Assembly (NCBI GenBank): GCA_019415425.1
Contig: DXZF01000013.1
Span: 1 to 8,973 of the forward strand
Length of the DNA: 8,973 bases
Source: Bacillota bacterium
GTDB taxonomy: Bacteria; Bacillota; Clostridia; Christensenellales; QAND01
Reading direction: 5' to 3'
Position 1 is the stretch's first letter; every line of letters begins with the position of its first letter. The notes beneath the pieces are model-generated. The model was not told where the DNA came from. It made no database searches and saw only the letters and a list, made by a program, of their open reading frames with translations. Below, in pieces: positions 1-5,807 of the stretch. The translations under genes were made by a program, and so were the position numbers.

Positions 1-6
1 CGAGCA

Positions 7-30
7 TCGGATTGTGACTCCACAATCCGA
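7..30. repeat. Perfect inverted repeat, 10-bp arms
   Basis: TCGGATTGTG (7-16) and CACAATCCGA (21-30) are perfect reverse complements separated by the 4-nt loop ACTC. No T-run follows on the plus strand. On the minus strand only six bases remain before the window edge and they are not T-rich, so it is not a complete intrinsic terminator as seen. It lies 92 nt beyond the stop of the MATE gene and could be an RNA hairpin or a protein site belonging to an unseen gene to the left. Confidence 0.5.
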
Positions 31-72
31 AAAGAAGCCAAATATAAATCATTGGGGCACCTTCCTTACGGA

Positions 73-95
73 GGGGGCTCCAACGCCCCCCTTTT
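73..95 (+). terminator. Terminator-like hairpin reading rightward
   Basis: GGGGGC (73-78) pairs with GCCCCC (85-90) around a 6-nt loop, followed by CTTTT (91-95). The short T-run is on the plus-strand side, so it best fits the end of a rightward gene lying left of the window and converging on the MATE gene. Read leftward it could also help end the marR-MATE transcript, but there is no T-run in that direction. The T-run is short, hence the moderate confidence. Confidence 0.45.
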
Positions 96-121
96 ATCAA
101 GTCCATGACCGCCATGCCCGC

Positions 122-1498
122 TCAAGTGCGGGGCGCGGGCGAAATGGTGGCCAGCGCCTTTCTGAACTGGAAGAAGAACAGGACAGCGGTAAACGAGACG
201 GCGAGGAAGTCGGCAATGGGTTCAGCCAGATAGACGGCCGTTGTCGCGGATGCGGGCATGAGTACCGGCATGAGATAGATCAGCGGAATCAACAGCACAA
301 ATTTGCGCATGACGGCCACGATGATGGAGGCTTTGGCATTGCCCAGTGAGGTAAACGTCATCTGACAGGCGACCTGAATGCCGAAGAGGAACATCGCAGC
401 CATATAGATGCGCAGTGCCGTCTGCGTGTAGGCCAGCAATGCGGCATCCGTCGTAAACATGCGGGCGAACAACTGCGGGAACAACATCACACATGCCCAC
501 AGGATGACCGAATACGACAGGCTGCACTTGAGCAGCAGCCAGAAGGCCGCTTTGACACGGCCGGCATTGCCCGCGCCGTAGTTGTAGCTGATGATGGGCT
601 GTGCGCCCTGCCCCAACCCCTGCAGCGGCAGCATGGCAAATTGCATGACGCTGGAGAGAATGGTCATCGCGCCCACGGCGATATCCCCGCCGTACTTGAG
701 AAGCGACGCGTTGAAGCACACCGAGATCACACTTTCGCTGGCCTGCATGATAAAGGTAGCCAGGCCCAAGGCCAGGCACGGCAGGATGACGGATGCCCGG
801 AGCCTGAGGTTGGGACGACGCAGCCGCAAAGACGTTCGCTTGCCGAACAGGAAACACATGACCCACAGGCACGAAAGGGCTTGCGAGAGCACGGTGGCCA
901 GTGCAGCGCCCTGCACGCCCATGTGGAAAACAAAGATGAAAATGGGATCCAGTACGATGTTGGCCACTGCGCCGATCAGCACCGAAAACATGCCGGTTTT
1001 GGCAAAGCCCTGCGCAGTGATAAACGCATTCATGCCCAGTGTCAGCTGGACAAAGATGGTGCCGAGGGCGTACAGGTTCATATAGCTCACAGCGTATTCA
1101 ATGGTGTTCTCGCTGGCGCCGAAGGCGAGCAGAAAGGTGCGGTTTCCCGCCAATAAAACGACGGTCAACACCACAGACACCAAGACCTGTAGCGAGAAGC
1201 AGTTGCCCAGCGCCTTTTCAGCGGAATCGTTGTCGCCTCTGCCCATGAAAATGGAAGCGCGCGGCGCACCTCCGTTGCTGACCAATGCCACAAAGGCCGA
1301 AACGATCAAGATCAACGGCATACAGACGCCCACACCCGTCAGCGCAAGCGCCCCTTCGCCGGGAATGTGGCCAATGTAGATGCGATCGACAATGTTGTAC
1401 AGCATATTGATGATCTGTGCCACGACGGTGGGCAATGCCAGCTGGGCCAACAGTTTGCCAATCGACTTTGTGGCAAGAAAATTCTGATCCTCTTTCAT
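122..1498 (-). CDS. MATE family multidrug efflux transporter
   Basis: A 458-residue polytopic membrane protein that would export drugs or metabolites in exchange for Na+ or H+. The length is typical of MATE proteins (about 450 aa, 12 membrane helices). Family hallmarks are the N-terminal LALPTVVAQIINMLYNIVD segment followed by YIGHI, the GVGVCMPL stretch of the next helix, the centre QGLGQGAQPIISYNYGAGN that opens the second six-helix repeat, and LGNAKAS with EPIADFLAV near the C-terminus. The frame stays open upstream to an ATG at 1555, but the start at 1498 is preferred: it overlaps the marR stop as ATGA, has GGAGAGG about 11 nt upstream (1510-1516), and gives the usual short N-terminal tail MKEDQNFLATKSIGKLL. 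It is the second gene of the marR operon. The exact substrate cannot be read from sequence. Confidence 0.94.
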   Translation of the reverse strand: MKEDQNFLATKSIGKLLAQLALPTVVAQIINMLYNIVDRIYIGHIPGEGALALTGVGVCMPLILIVSAFVALVSNGGAPRASIFMGRGDNDSAEKALGNCFSLQVLVSVVLTVVLLAGNRTFLLAFGASENTIEYAVSYMNLYALGTIFVQLTLGMNAFITAQGFAKTGMFSVLIGAVANIVLDPIFIFVFHMGVQGAALATVLSQALSCLWVMCFLFGKRTSLRLRRPNLRLRASVILPCLALGLATFIMQASESVISVCFNASLLKYGGDIAVGAMTILSSVMQFAMLPLQGLGQGAQPIISYNYGAGNAGRVKAAFWLLLKCSLSYSVILWACVMLFPQLFARMFTTDAALLAYTQTALRIYMAAMFLFGIQVACQMTFTSLGNAKASIIVAVMRKFVLLIPLIYLMPVLMPASATTAVYLAEPIADFLAVSFTAVLFFFQFRKALATISPAPRT

Positions 1499-1944
1499 GA
1501 AAATGACTTCCTCTCCAAAGCGGTTTTGGCATTGTTTGCAATGCGGCCGCTCCATATTTCGTATTGTGCGCGCTCCTGCGGGGAGAATCCCGCGAAGAGC
1601 GATGCTTCAAATTGCTCGGTGCACTGCTCGATCTCCTGGACAACGGTCGCTGCGGCCGGTGTCAAAGACAGGTGCTGACGCCTGCGATCCGACGCATCCT
1701 GCCTGCGCTGCAACAACCCCTTTTGCATCAGCGCATCCACCCCCTGCGAGACGTGCCCCTTGGGCAGCATGCGCAGCTGCACGATATCGCCGGCCGTATC
1801 CCTGGTCGGATGATGAATCAAAAAGCTGAGAATGCGAAGCTCATTCTGTGTCAGCCCATGGCGGCGGCAGACGTCTTGGAAGAGACGCTCATACAGTTTG
1901 AGAATGTGCCGGAATGTCGATAGAAAATCTGCCGCTTTGTGCAT
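1495..1944 (-). CDS. MarR family transcriptional regulator
   Basis: A 149-residue protein with the MarR winged-helix layout: an N-terminal dimerisation helix (about 1-28), a helix-turn-helix with LTQNELRILSFLIHH (31-45) and the recognition region LPKGHVSQGVDALMQKGLL (60-78), the wing with the hallmark DASDRRRQHLSLT (83-95), and C-terminal dimerisation helices (about 97-149). MarR proteins usually repress their own operon and an adjacent pump until a ligand lowers DNA affinity. Here the gene is promoter-proximal and translationally coupled (ATGA) to the MATE gene, so it very likely controls that pump. GGAGGGG lies 8 nt before the ATG (1953-1959), supporting this start. A perfect palindrome 28 bp upstream of the start is the probable operator. 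The ligand is unknown. Confidence 0.93.
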   Translation of the reverse strand: MHKAADFLSTFRHILKLYERLFQDVCRRHGLTQNELRILSFLIHHPTRDTAGDIVQLRMLPKGHVSQGVDALMQKGLLQRRQDASDRRRQHLSLTPAAATVVQEIEQCTEQFEASLFAGFSPQERAQYEIWSGRIANNAKTALERKSFS

Positions 1945-1971
1945 ACAGCGATCCCCTCCATCCAGTTTTAA

Positions 1972-1986
1972 TTCGAACAGTTCGAA
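1972..1986. promoter_or_regulatory. Probable MarR operator palindrome
   Basis: TTCGAACAGTTCGAA is a perfect 7-1-7 palindrome in the 5' untranslated region of the marR-MATE operon, about 16-30 nt downstream of the predicted transcription start (about 2002). A related half-site, TTTGAACA, lies 24 bp away at 1996-2003, around the start point itself. MarR dimers typically bind palindromes of this size near their own promoter, so autorepression is the natural reading. Binding is inferred from position and symmetry only. Confidence 0.65.
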
Positions 1987-2008
1987 AAAAAACTATTTGA
2001 ACAAAATT

Positions 2009-2036
2009 ATTATACGCGTCGCGACAAAATCGTCAA
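2009..2036 (-). promoter_or_regulatory. Sigma-A promoter of the marR-MATE operon
   Basis: On the minus strand, TTGACG (2031-2036) and a perfect TATAAT (2009-2014) are separated by 16 bp. This is a near-consensus housekeeping promoter, with a start point around 2002 and a leader of about 58 nt to the marR ATG. The candidate operator palindrome lies directly downstream. Confidence 0.8.
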
Positions 2037-2589
2037 GAGAAAATAGGACGGTTGGAATGCGATTCCTTTTTCGTGGAAGAGAAGGGGGAGCAGGCAACAC
2101 TGTGGTAGCGATTGGAGAGGAGAAAGCGTAACGCCCACACGCGCAATATCGAGAACCGGGGGGGCACATTGTGGCAAAAAATGCGCGGGGAAGCCGAAAA
2201 AAAGTAAACAATACAATAATTTGTAAATAGTTTGTGAATATTTGCGAAAACGACGCAGTTACGTTGCGAAATACGTATTTGATTACAAAGGAAGTCGAAC
2301 AAATAGCACAAAAAAGAGTACGGGGAAAAATGGGAAGAAATGATCAAACTACAAACAACATATATTGTAAACATAAAATTCAATTTATGAAATATGATAT
2401 AAATAAAAGAATAACATTGAAAAACAACATAAATAGTTGTACGAATGGGGAAAAGTTCCTTTCAAAATATGAAAGATTTTTGGAAATGTTGACAAAGAAT
2501 AACACCTAAAATGCTATGAAATACATCATACAACAAAGTTAACGACACTGCGCGTGTCATAAAAATGAAATATTTGTCAAAAAAAGAGG
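2037..2589. other. AT-rich intergenic region with no convincing gene
   Basis: This is the divergent gap between the marR promoter and the promoter of the first permease. From about 2200 onward it becomes very A-rich on the plus strand, unlike the GC-rich genes around it. An open frame of 91 codons at 2234-2509 is Lys/Asn-rich, has no ribosome binding site and resembles nothing I recognise, so I treat it as compositional noise. Visible small elements are the 12-bp palindrome AAATACGTATTT (2269-2280) and the inverted repeat GACAC/GTGTC (2544-2558). A perfect TTGACA at 2489-2494 has only a poor -10 (TGCTAT at 2512-2517). Confidence 0.6.
2544..2558. promoter_or_regulatory. Inverted repeat upstream of the first permease promoter
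   Basis: GACAC and GTGTC flank a 5-nt centre TGCGC, 32-46 bp upstream of the -35 box at 2590. It is a GC-rich symmetrical site inside otherwise AT-rich DNA, at a distance suitable for an activator. No regulator for it is visible in the window, and it has no counterpart upstream of the second permease. Confidence 0.3.
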
Positions 2590-2618
2590 TTTACAGAGAT
2601 TTTTACCGATGGTATAGT
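2590..2618 (+). promoter_or_regulatory. Sigma-A promoter of the first IIC-IID gene
   Basis: TTTACA (2590-2595) and TATAGT (2613-2618) are separated by exactly 17 bp, a strong housekeeping promoter preceded by A/T tracts that could act as an UP element. The predicted start is about 2625, leaving a leader of about 280 nt before the ATG at 2904. Confidence 0.75.
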
Positions 2619-2624
2619 ACGGGT

Positions 2625-2903
2625 GGTCGGAGCAGAAAATGAAAATATGCGAAGACAAAAGGATCATAAACAAATGGTGCCTGGAAAGACCCGTTTGTTT
2701 TGATTTGTCCCGCGTTTGCGCGTGGGGCGCACTGTGTCAGCAAGGCCAACGGATCGGACCCAGCTGTTGGGAAGGGAACAGCGAAAGGTCGAAGCCGAGG
2801 CAGTGCGGAAACAGATTTGCATGCGGAGACGGACATTCATTTCATTTTATCGGCCGTCCATGTGTGCACAAGAACTCATACTTTTTACGAGGAGGAAAAA
2901 GAG
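2625..2903 (+). promoter_or_regulatory. Long structured leader of the first IIC-IID gene
   Basis: This untranslated leader of about 280 nt lies between promoter and start codon. Near its 5' end AAACAAATGG (2668-2677) pairs with CCGTTTGTTT (2691-2700), ten pairs with one G-U, and is followed by a T-rich stretch. Further on, GCTGTT (2763-2768) and AACAGC (2777-2782) enclose the loop GGGAAGGG. Then come GAGGCA (2797-2802), GCATGC (2819-2824) and TTTCATTTTATC (2840-2851), with GACGG/CCGTC able to pair around the last. The GGAAGGG loop, GAGGCA, GCATGC and TTTCAT elements recur in the same order in the leader of the second permease. The ribosome binding site GAGGAGG is at 2889-2895. I recognise no known riboswitch. 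Confidence 0.55.
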
Positions 2904-4538
2904 ATGACCTTAACGCAAGCTATCTTGCTGGGCGGTTACTACTGGTTGTACACCTGTTCTCTGGGTTACGGCTTTGGTAACTTCCTGTACATGGCTGTCT
3001 TCTCCAGCATGGCAGCTGGCTTCATCCTGGGCGATGTGGTCACTGCGATGAAGGTCGGCGCCGTCGTTCAGCCGCTCTACCTGGCCTTTACCAACCAGGG
3101 CGGCACGATGTCGGTTGACCAGTGTGCTGCAGGCCTTGTGGCCACCGCCGTCGTGGTAACGTCTGGCGGCGCTGTCGATGTGGGCGCTGCGACGACGGTC
3201 GCCATCCCGGTCGCGCTGTTGTGCGCGCAGTTGCACACCATCCGCCGCATCGTGGCGGCCACGTGGGTGCACATGGCGGACAAGTACGCAGAGCAGCTCA
3301 ACTTCCGCGGCATCACCATGTGTGCATTGGTTTACAACCAGTTGGTCAAGATCGTGATCTTCTGGCTGCCGATGTCGCTGGCAATGTACTTCGGTGCTTC
3401 TTCCATCGCGACGCTGATGGAGAACCTGCCGACTTGGCTGACCAACGGCCTGACCGTGGTATCCAAGCTGTTGCCGGCCCTGGGCTTTGCGATGACGGTC
3501 AACGTCATCGGCCGCAAAGAGCTGCTGCCCTTCTTCTTCGCAGGCTTCTTCTTTGCCAAGTACACCGGCGCGGGCAACATGCCGCTGACCATGGTGGGTC
3601 TGTTCCTGGCTTTCCTGTACATGACCATCATCAACGTGGGCAAGAAGGACGAGGAGAGCGAAGGCGGACTCTTCAGCAAGGAAAAGGTCGAAGAGATCGA
3701 GAACGAAAAGAAGATCCTCAACAAGAAAGACGTGTTCCAGGTCTGGGTTCGCTGGTGGTGGGCCTGTGAGCAGACCAACTCCTTCGAGCGTCTGCAATCG
3801 CTGGCTGTCTGCTTCGCGATGATGCCTGCGCTGCGCAAGCTGTATGCCGGCAACGACGACGAGCTGCGCAAGGCGCTGCAGCGTCACCTGATCTTCTTCA
3901 ACACCGAGGGTATCTGGGGTTCCATCATCCACGGTATCGCACTGGCGCTTGAAGAGCAGAAGGCCATGGGTCTGCCCGTGAACGAGTCGATCATCATCTC
4001 CGTGAAGAACGGTTTGATGGGCCCGTTCGCCGGCATCGGCGACACGATCGACTGGTCGACGGTGCGCCCGCTGTTCATCGCGTTCTTCCTGCCGTACGCG
4101 GCGGAAGGCTTCTGGTGGGCGGCTGTGTGCCCGTGGCTGTTGACCTTCGCGTTCACCTTCGCAGAAGGCACCTACTTCACCCGCATGGGTTACAGCATGG
4201 GCACGCGTGCAGCAATGTCCATCCTGGAATCCGGCCAGGTGCAGACGATCATCACCTTCGCCGCTGTGCTGGGCCTGTTCATGATGGGCGGCCTGTCCGC
4301 GACCATGGTCAGCGTGCAGACGCCGATCGTGATCTGGAGCAACGGCAGCGCGATGAGCGTGCAGGCCGACATCCTGGACAACATCGTCCCGGGCTTGCTG
4401 ACGGTTCTCACGGTGTACTTCGTATATCGTGCACTGAACAAGGGCAGCATGAACATGATGAAGATGACCTTCATCCTGTTGGCGGTCGGCCTGGTGCTGG
4501 GTGCGCTTGGCATCCTGGGCGATCCGGTGGCTGCGTAA
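2904..4538 (+). CDS. Mannose-family PTS fused IIC-IID permease, copy 1
   Basis: A 544-residue membrane permease combining two subunits that are separate in the classical mannose/fructose/sorbose-type PTS (ManY and ManZ). Residues 1-245 are IIC, with AGFILGDVVTAMKVGAVVQPLYLAF in the first half and NGLTVVSKLLPALGFAM with LLPFFFAGFF later. Residues 246-275 are a charged Lys/Glu linker. Residues 276-544 are IID, recognised by NSFERLQSLAVCFAMMPALRKLY (292-314), RHLIFFNTEG (327-336), ALALEEQKAMG (346-356), GLMGPFAGIGDTIDWSTVRP (370-389) and GLFMMGG (457-463). The complex would carry a sugar across the membrane while IIB phosphorylates it; no IIA or IIB is encoded nearby. The frame is open far upstream, but the ATG at 2904 has GAGGAGG 8 nt before it and matches the paralogue start MTLTQAILLG. 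The sugar is unknown. Confidence 0.95.
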   Translation: MTLTQAILLGGYYWLYTCSLGYGFGNFLYMAVFSSMAAGFILGDVVTAMKVGAVVQPLYLAFTNQGGTMSVDQCAAGLVATAVVVTSGGAVDVGAATTVAIPVALLCAQLHTIRRIVAATWVHMADKYAEQLNFRGITMCALVYNQLVKIVIFWLPMSLAMYFGASSIATLMENLPTWLTNGLTVVSKLLPALGFAMTVNVIGRKELLPFFFAGFFFAKYTGAGNMPLTMVGLFLAFLYMTIINVGKKDEESEGGLFSKEKVEEIENEKKILNKKDVFQVWVRWWWACEQTNSFERLQSLAVCFAMMPALRKLYAGNDDELRKALQRHLIFFNTEGIWGSIIHGIALALEEQKAMGLPVNESIIISVKNGLMGPFAGIGDTIDWSTVRPLFIAFFLPYAAEGFWWAAVCPWLLTFAFTFAEGTYFTRMGYSMGTRAAMSILESGQVQTIITFAAVLGLFMMGGLSATMVSVQTPIVIWSNGSAMSVQADILDNIVPGLLTVLTVYFVYRALNKGSMNMMKMTFILLAVGLVLGALGILGDPVAA

Positions 4539-4558
4539 GCACTTCCCAAACGCGACTG

Positions 4559-4594
4559 AAGAGAGAGACGGACCCTTCCCGTCTCTCTTTTTTT
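4559..4594 (+). terminator. Intrinsic terminator of the first IIC-IID gene
   Basis: AGAGAGACGG (4562-4571) pairs with CCGTCTCTCT (4579-4588) around the loop ACCCTTC. A-T and G-U pairs extend the base, and a run of seven T (4588-4594) follows. It starts 21 nt after the stop codon. Its GAGAG/CTCTC stem and CCTTC loop resemble the terminator after the second permease and the hairpin after the third-copy remnant. Confidence 0.93.
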
Positions 4595-4844
4595 GCCTGC
4601 GCAGGCGAGCAGAGCAGTGCGCTGCACGGTACGCAGCGTCTGGTAGCTGCAAAACATGCCGCTGTGGTCCAACGGGGAAACCTACCAGGCGTACAAAGAA
4701 CCCGTATTTCGTACGCCATAATAACACGGTACGGACTTGGGATATGGCGGCGCATGCAAACGTGCTTCGCAAGATTTGCTCGGGGATAAGGGCGTAAATT
4801 GACGAGAGAAAAGCGAGAGAGGCCATTCGCCTTTTAAAGGACAC
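4595..4844 (+). other. Fold-rich intergenic segment between two terminators
   Basis: About 250 nt with no convincing gene but many inverted repeats: the 12-bp palindrome GCCTGCGCAGGC (4595-4606); GTGC/GCAC and GCTGC/GCAGC at about 4612-4637; CTGGTAG (4640-4646) pairing with CTACCAG (4682-4688), extendable outward with G-U pairs; and GGCGTAC (4688-4694) pairing with GTACGCC (4711-4717). It ends at a second intrinsic terminator, the layout expected for a small RNA, but I see no good promoter inside it (only a CATAAT-like box near 4717). It could instead be decayed sequence or read-through territory. Confidence 0.3.
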
Positions 4845-4869
4845 AGAGGCGGTTTGCGCCTCTTTTTTT
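4845..4869 (+). terminator. Second intrinsic terminator downstream of copy 1
   Basis: AGAGGCG (4845-4851) pairs with CGCCTCT (4857-4863) around GTTTG, followed by seven T (4863-4869). It is a clean rightward terminator about 305 nt after the copy 1 stop and 250 nt beyond that gene's own terminator. It therefore either backs up read-through or ends a separate small transcript from 4595-4844. Confidence 0.88.
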
Positions 4870-5165
4870 ATATGTGCTGAAAATCTGTACGGCAATGTCA
4901 AAGAAAATCCCGTGCGGGAGCCGTAATGAAAACGAGGGAAAATGCACATAAAATGGTGCGTTGGCCGCACAATGAGAAAAAAACCGATTCAAAAGATGAA
5001 AGGTGGCCCCTTATTTCTGTAGACATATGAGAGCGATTGTATGACGGAGAAAACGAATATATGCAGCTATGAGAAGGTAGGTATGCATAGGTAGGGCGGC
5101 AGCCGCATATGGATGGAGCGAGATTCATAACCGCATGGGATGGGTAAATGCGGAAGATGCAAAGA

Positions 5166-5235
5166 GGCGGGCAGATGTGTGGGTAACCCCGCCAATGCCG
5201 GTAATTCCAGTGGATACACTGGATGCTGGGCCGGC
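5166..5235. repeat. Cluster of nested inverted repeats
   Basis: GGCGGG (5166-5171) pairs with CCCGCC (5188-5193). Immediately after, GCCGG (5197-5201) pairs with CCGGC (5231-5235), enclosing a perfect 7-bp hairpin TCCAGTG (5206-5212) and CACTGGA (5217-5223) with loop GATA. The stems are adjacent and compatible, so the segment could form two neighbouring structures in RNA. No T-run, coding frame or known RNA family is evident. Confidence 0.4.
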
Positions 5236-5280
5236 GATGAAGGAGAGGAATACAGATAATTGTCATATTTTGTAATCTAT

Positions 5281-5348
5281 TGAATGACAATGAATGATCG
5301 GGTAATTCTAGAAATTTGGATGAATAAGAATTGAATATGAATTGAATA
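5281..5348. repeat. Phased TGAAT direct repeats
   Basis: TGAAT begins at 5281, 5291, 5321, 5332 and 5343, mostly one or a whole number of helical turns apart, with an extra out-of-phase copy at 5338. The last part includes the exact 10-bp direct repeat GAATTGAATA at 5328-5337 and 5339-5348. It lies about 160-230 bp upstream of the promoter of the second permease. It could be an activator array or curved DNA, but in AT-rich DNA chance is possible. Confidence 0.35.
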
Positions 5349-5364
5349 AATATAAATTTAAGTG

Positions 5365-5379
5365 TTTCATATAATGAAA
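5365..5379. repeat. AT-rich inverted repeat upstream of copy 2
   Basis: TTTCAT and ATGAAA are perfect 6-bp arms separated by ATA, about 130 bp upstream of the -35 box of the second permease. It could be a regulator site, but short inverted repeats are common in sequence this AT-rich. Confidence 0.25.
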
Positions 5380-5509
5380 TACAAATACTGAAAAAGGCGA
5401 ATTTGTGGCAAAAATTTGAAAATATTGGAACATAAAACAATATAAAGTATGTAAAAAAATAATAAAAAATAAGAAAAAGAATAAACGAAATGAGCCATTT
5501 TCCCTGCGG

Positions 5510-5537
5510 TTGCAGGATTGTATAGAACTGTTATAAT
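5510..5537 (+). promoter_or_regulatory. Sigma-A promoter of the second IIC-IID gene
   Basis: TTGCAG (5510-5515) and a perfect TATAAT (5532-5537) are separated by 16 bp, directly downstream of a long A/T-tract island. The predicted start is about 5544, giving a leader of about 265 nt, close in length to that of the first permease. Confidence 0.75.
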
Positions 5538-5543
5538 ACACGT

Positions 5544-5807
5544 GGGTTGTGAGTGACCGTAAGGCGTTGTCCATAGAACGAATGACGCTGTCAACCACGC
5601 CCAGTGCTTGCAACTTTGGTACGGGAATCCGTACCATGGGGCCTCGAGGGGGGCCACGCTTCCGGCAGACGGCATCGCGTGCATTTGGAAGGGAACGCGC
5701 GGGGAGTACGCCGCGGAGGCAAGCGCATGCTCCTTTACAATTTCATCGTTTTATCTGTAGAGAGCATTGCGTTGTAGTCTTTATCTTTTTATTGGGAGGT
5801 AGCAATC
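5544..5807 (+). promoter_or_regulatory. Long structured leader of the second IIC-IID gene
   Basis: This untranslated leader of about 265 nt begins with a stem-forming segment (GTGGGTTG near 5542 against CAACCAC near 5592), then a perfect 8-bp hairpin TGGTACGG (5617-5624) and CCGTACCA (5629-5636) with loop GAAT. Further on, CGCGT (5676-5680) pairs with ACGCG (5695-5699), placing GGAAGGGA in the loop. GAGGCA (5716-5721), GCATGC (5725-5730) and TTTCATCGTTTTATC (5741-5755) follow. These last elements match the copy 1 leader in order, while the stem around GGAAGGG has different bases. The ribosome binding site GGGAGG is at 5794-5799. No known riboswitch class is recognised. Confidence 0.55.

Larger units (their letters stand above)
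4870..5509. other. Intergenic region with no convincing gene, AT-rich in its right half
   Basis: This gap precedes the promoter of the second permease. The first part (to about 5250) has mixed composition and contains a cluster of nested inverted repeats at 5166-5235. The second part (about 5260-5495) is extremely AT-rich and carries phased TGAAT repeats (5281-5348) and the inverted repeat TTTCAT-ATA-ATGAAA (5365-5379). Open frames on both strands here have biased, low-complexity translations and no ribosome binding sites, so I call none of them. Confidence 0.55.

Noticed and set aside
2171..2185. Possible sigma-54 (-24/-12) promoter, as in LevR-controlled mannose PTS
   Set aside because: TGGCA is present but the -12 element is poor, it is over 700 bp from the gene, and good sigma-A promoters sit much closer to both permeases.
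2234..2509. Open frame of 91 codons in the AT-rich gap
   Set aside because: Its translation is Lys/Asn-rich low-complexity sequence, it has no ribosome binding site and it resembles no known family; long frames free of TAA/TAG can arise in A-rich DNA by chance.
2566..2579. TGAAATATTTGTCA as a catabolite-responsive (cre) site near the copy 1 promoter
   Set aside because: The outer bases fit, but the essential central CG is missing, so CcpA binding is not supported.
2700..2903. N-terminal extension of the copy 1 permease from upstream start codons
   Set aside because: The upstream 68 codons have no membrane or family similarity, the paralogue lacks them, and a strong ribosome binding site lies right before the ATG at 2904.
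4741..4797. Possible second permease C-terminal remnant before the terminator at 4845
   Set aside because: The frame ends in a GCG-TAA like the permeases, but the preceding residues show no similarity to the GLVLGALGILG-type tail.
2910..4970. Very long minus-strand open frame opposite copy 1 (and a similar one at 5832-7862 opposite copy 2)
   Set aside because: These are shadows of GC-rich codon usage on the coding strand; their translations are His/Arg/Gln-rich without domain features, and they appear opposite both paralogues for the same reason.
2169..5414. Shared 12-mer TTGTGGCAAAAA at 2169-2180 and 5403-5414
   Set aside because: Its distances to the two promoters differ greatly (about 420 and 107 bp) and the flanks do not align, so chance in A-rich sequence is the simplest explanation.
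4898..5440. Minus-strand open frame of 180 codons
   Set aside because: It is low-complexity Phe/Ser/Tyr-rich translation of A-rich DNA, with no ribosome binding site and no recognisable motif.
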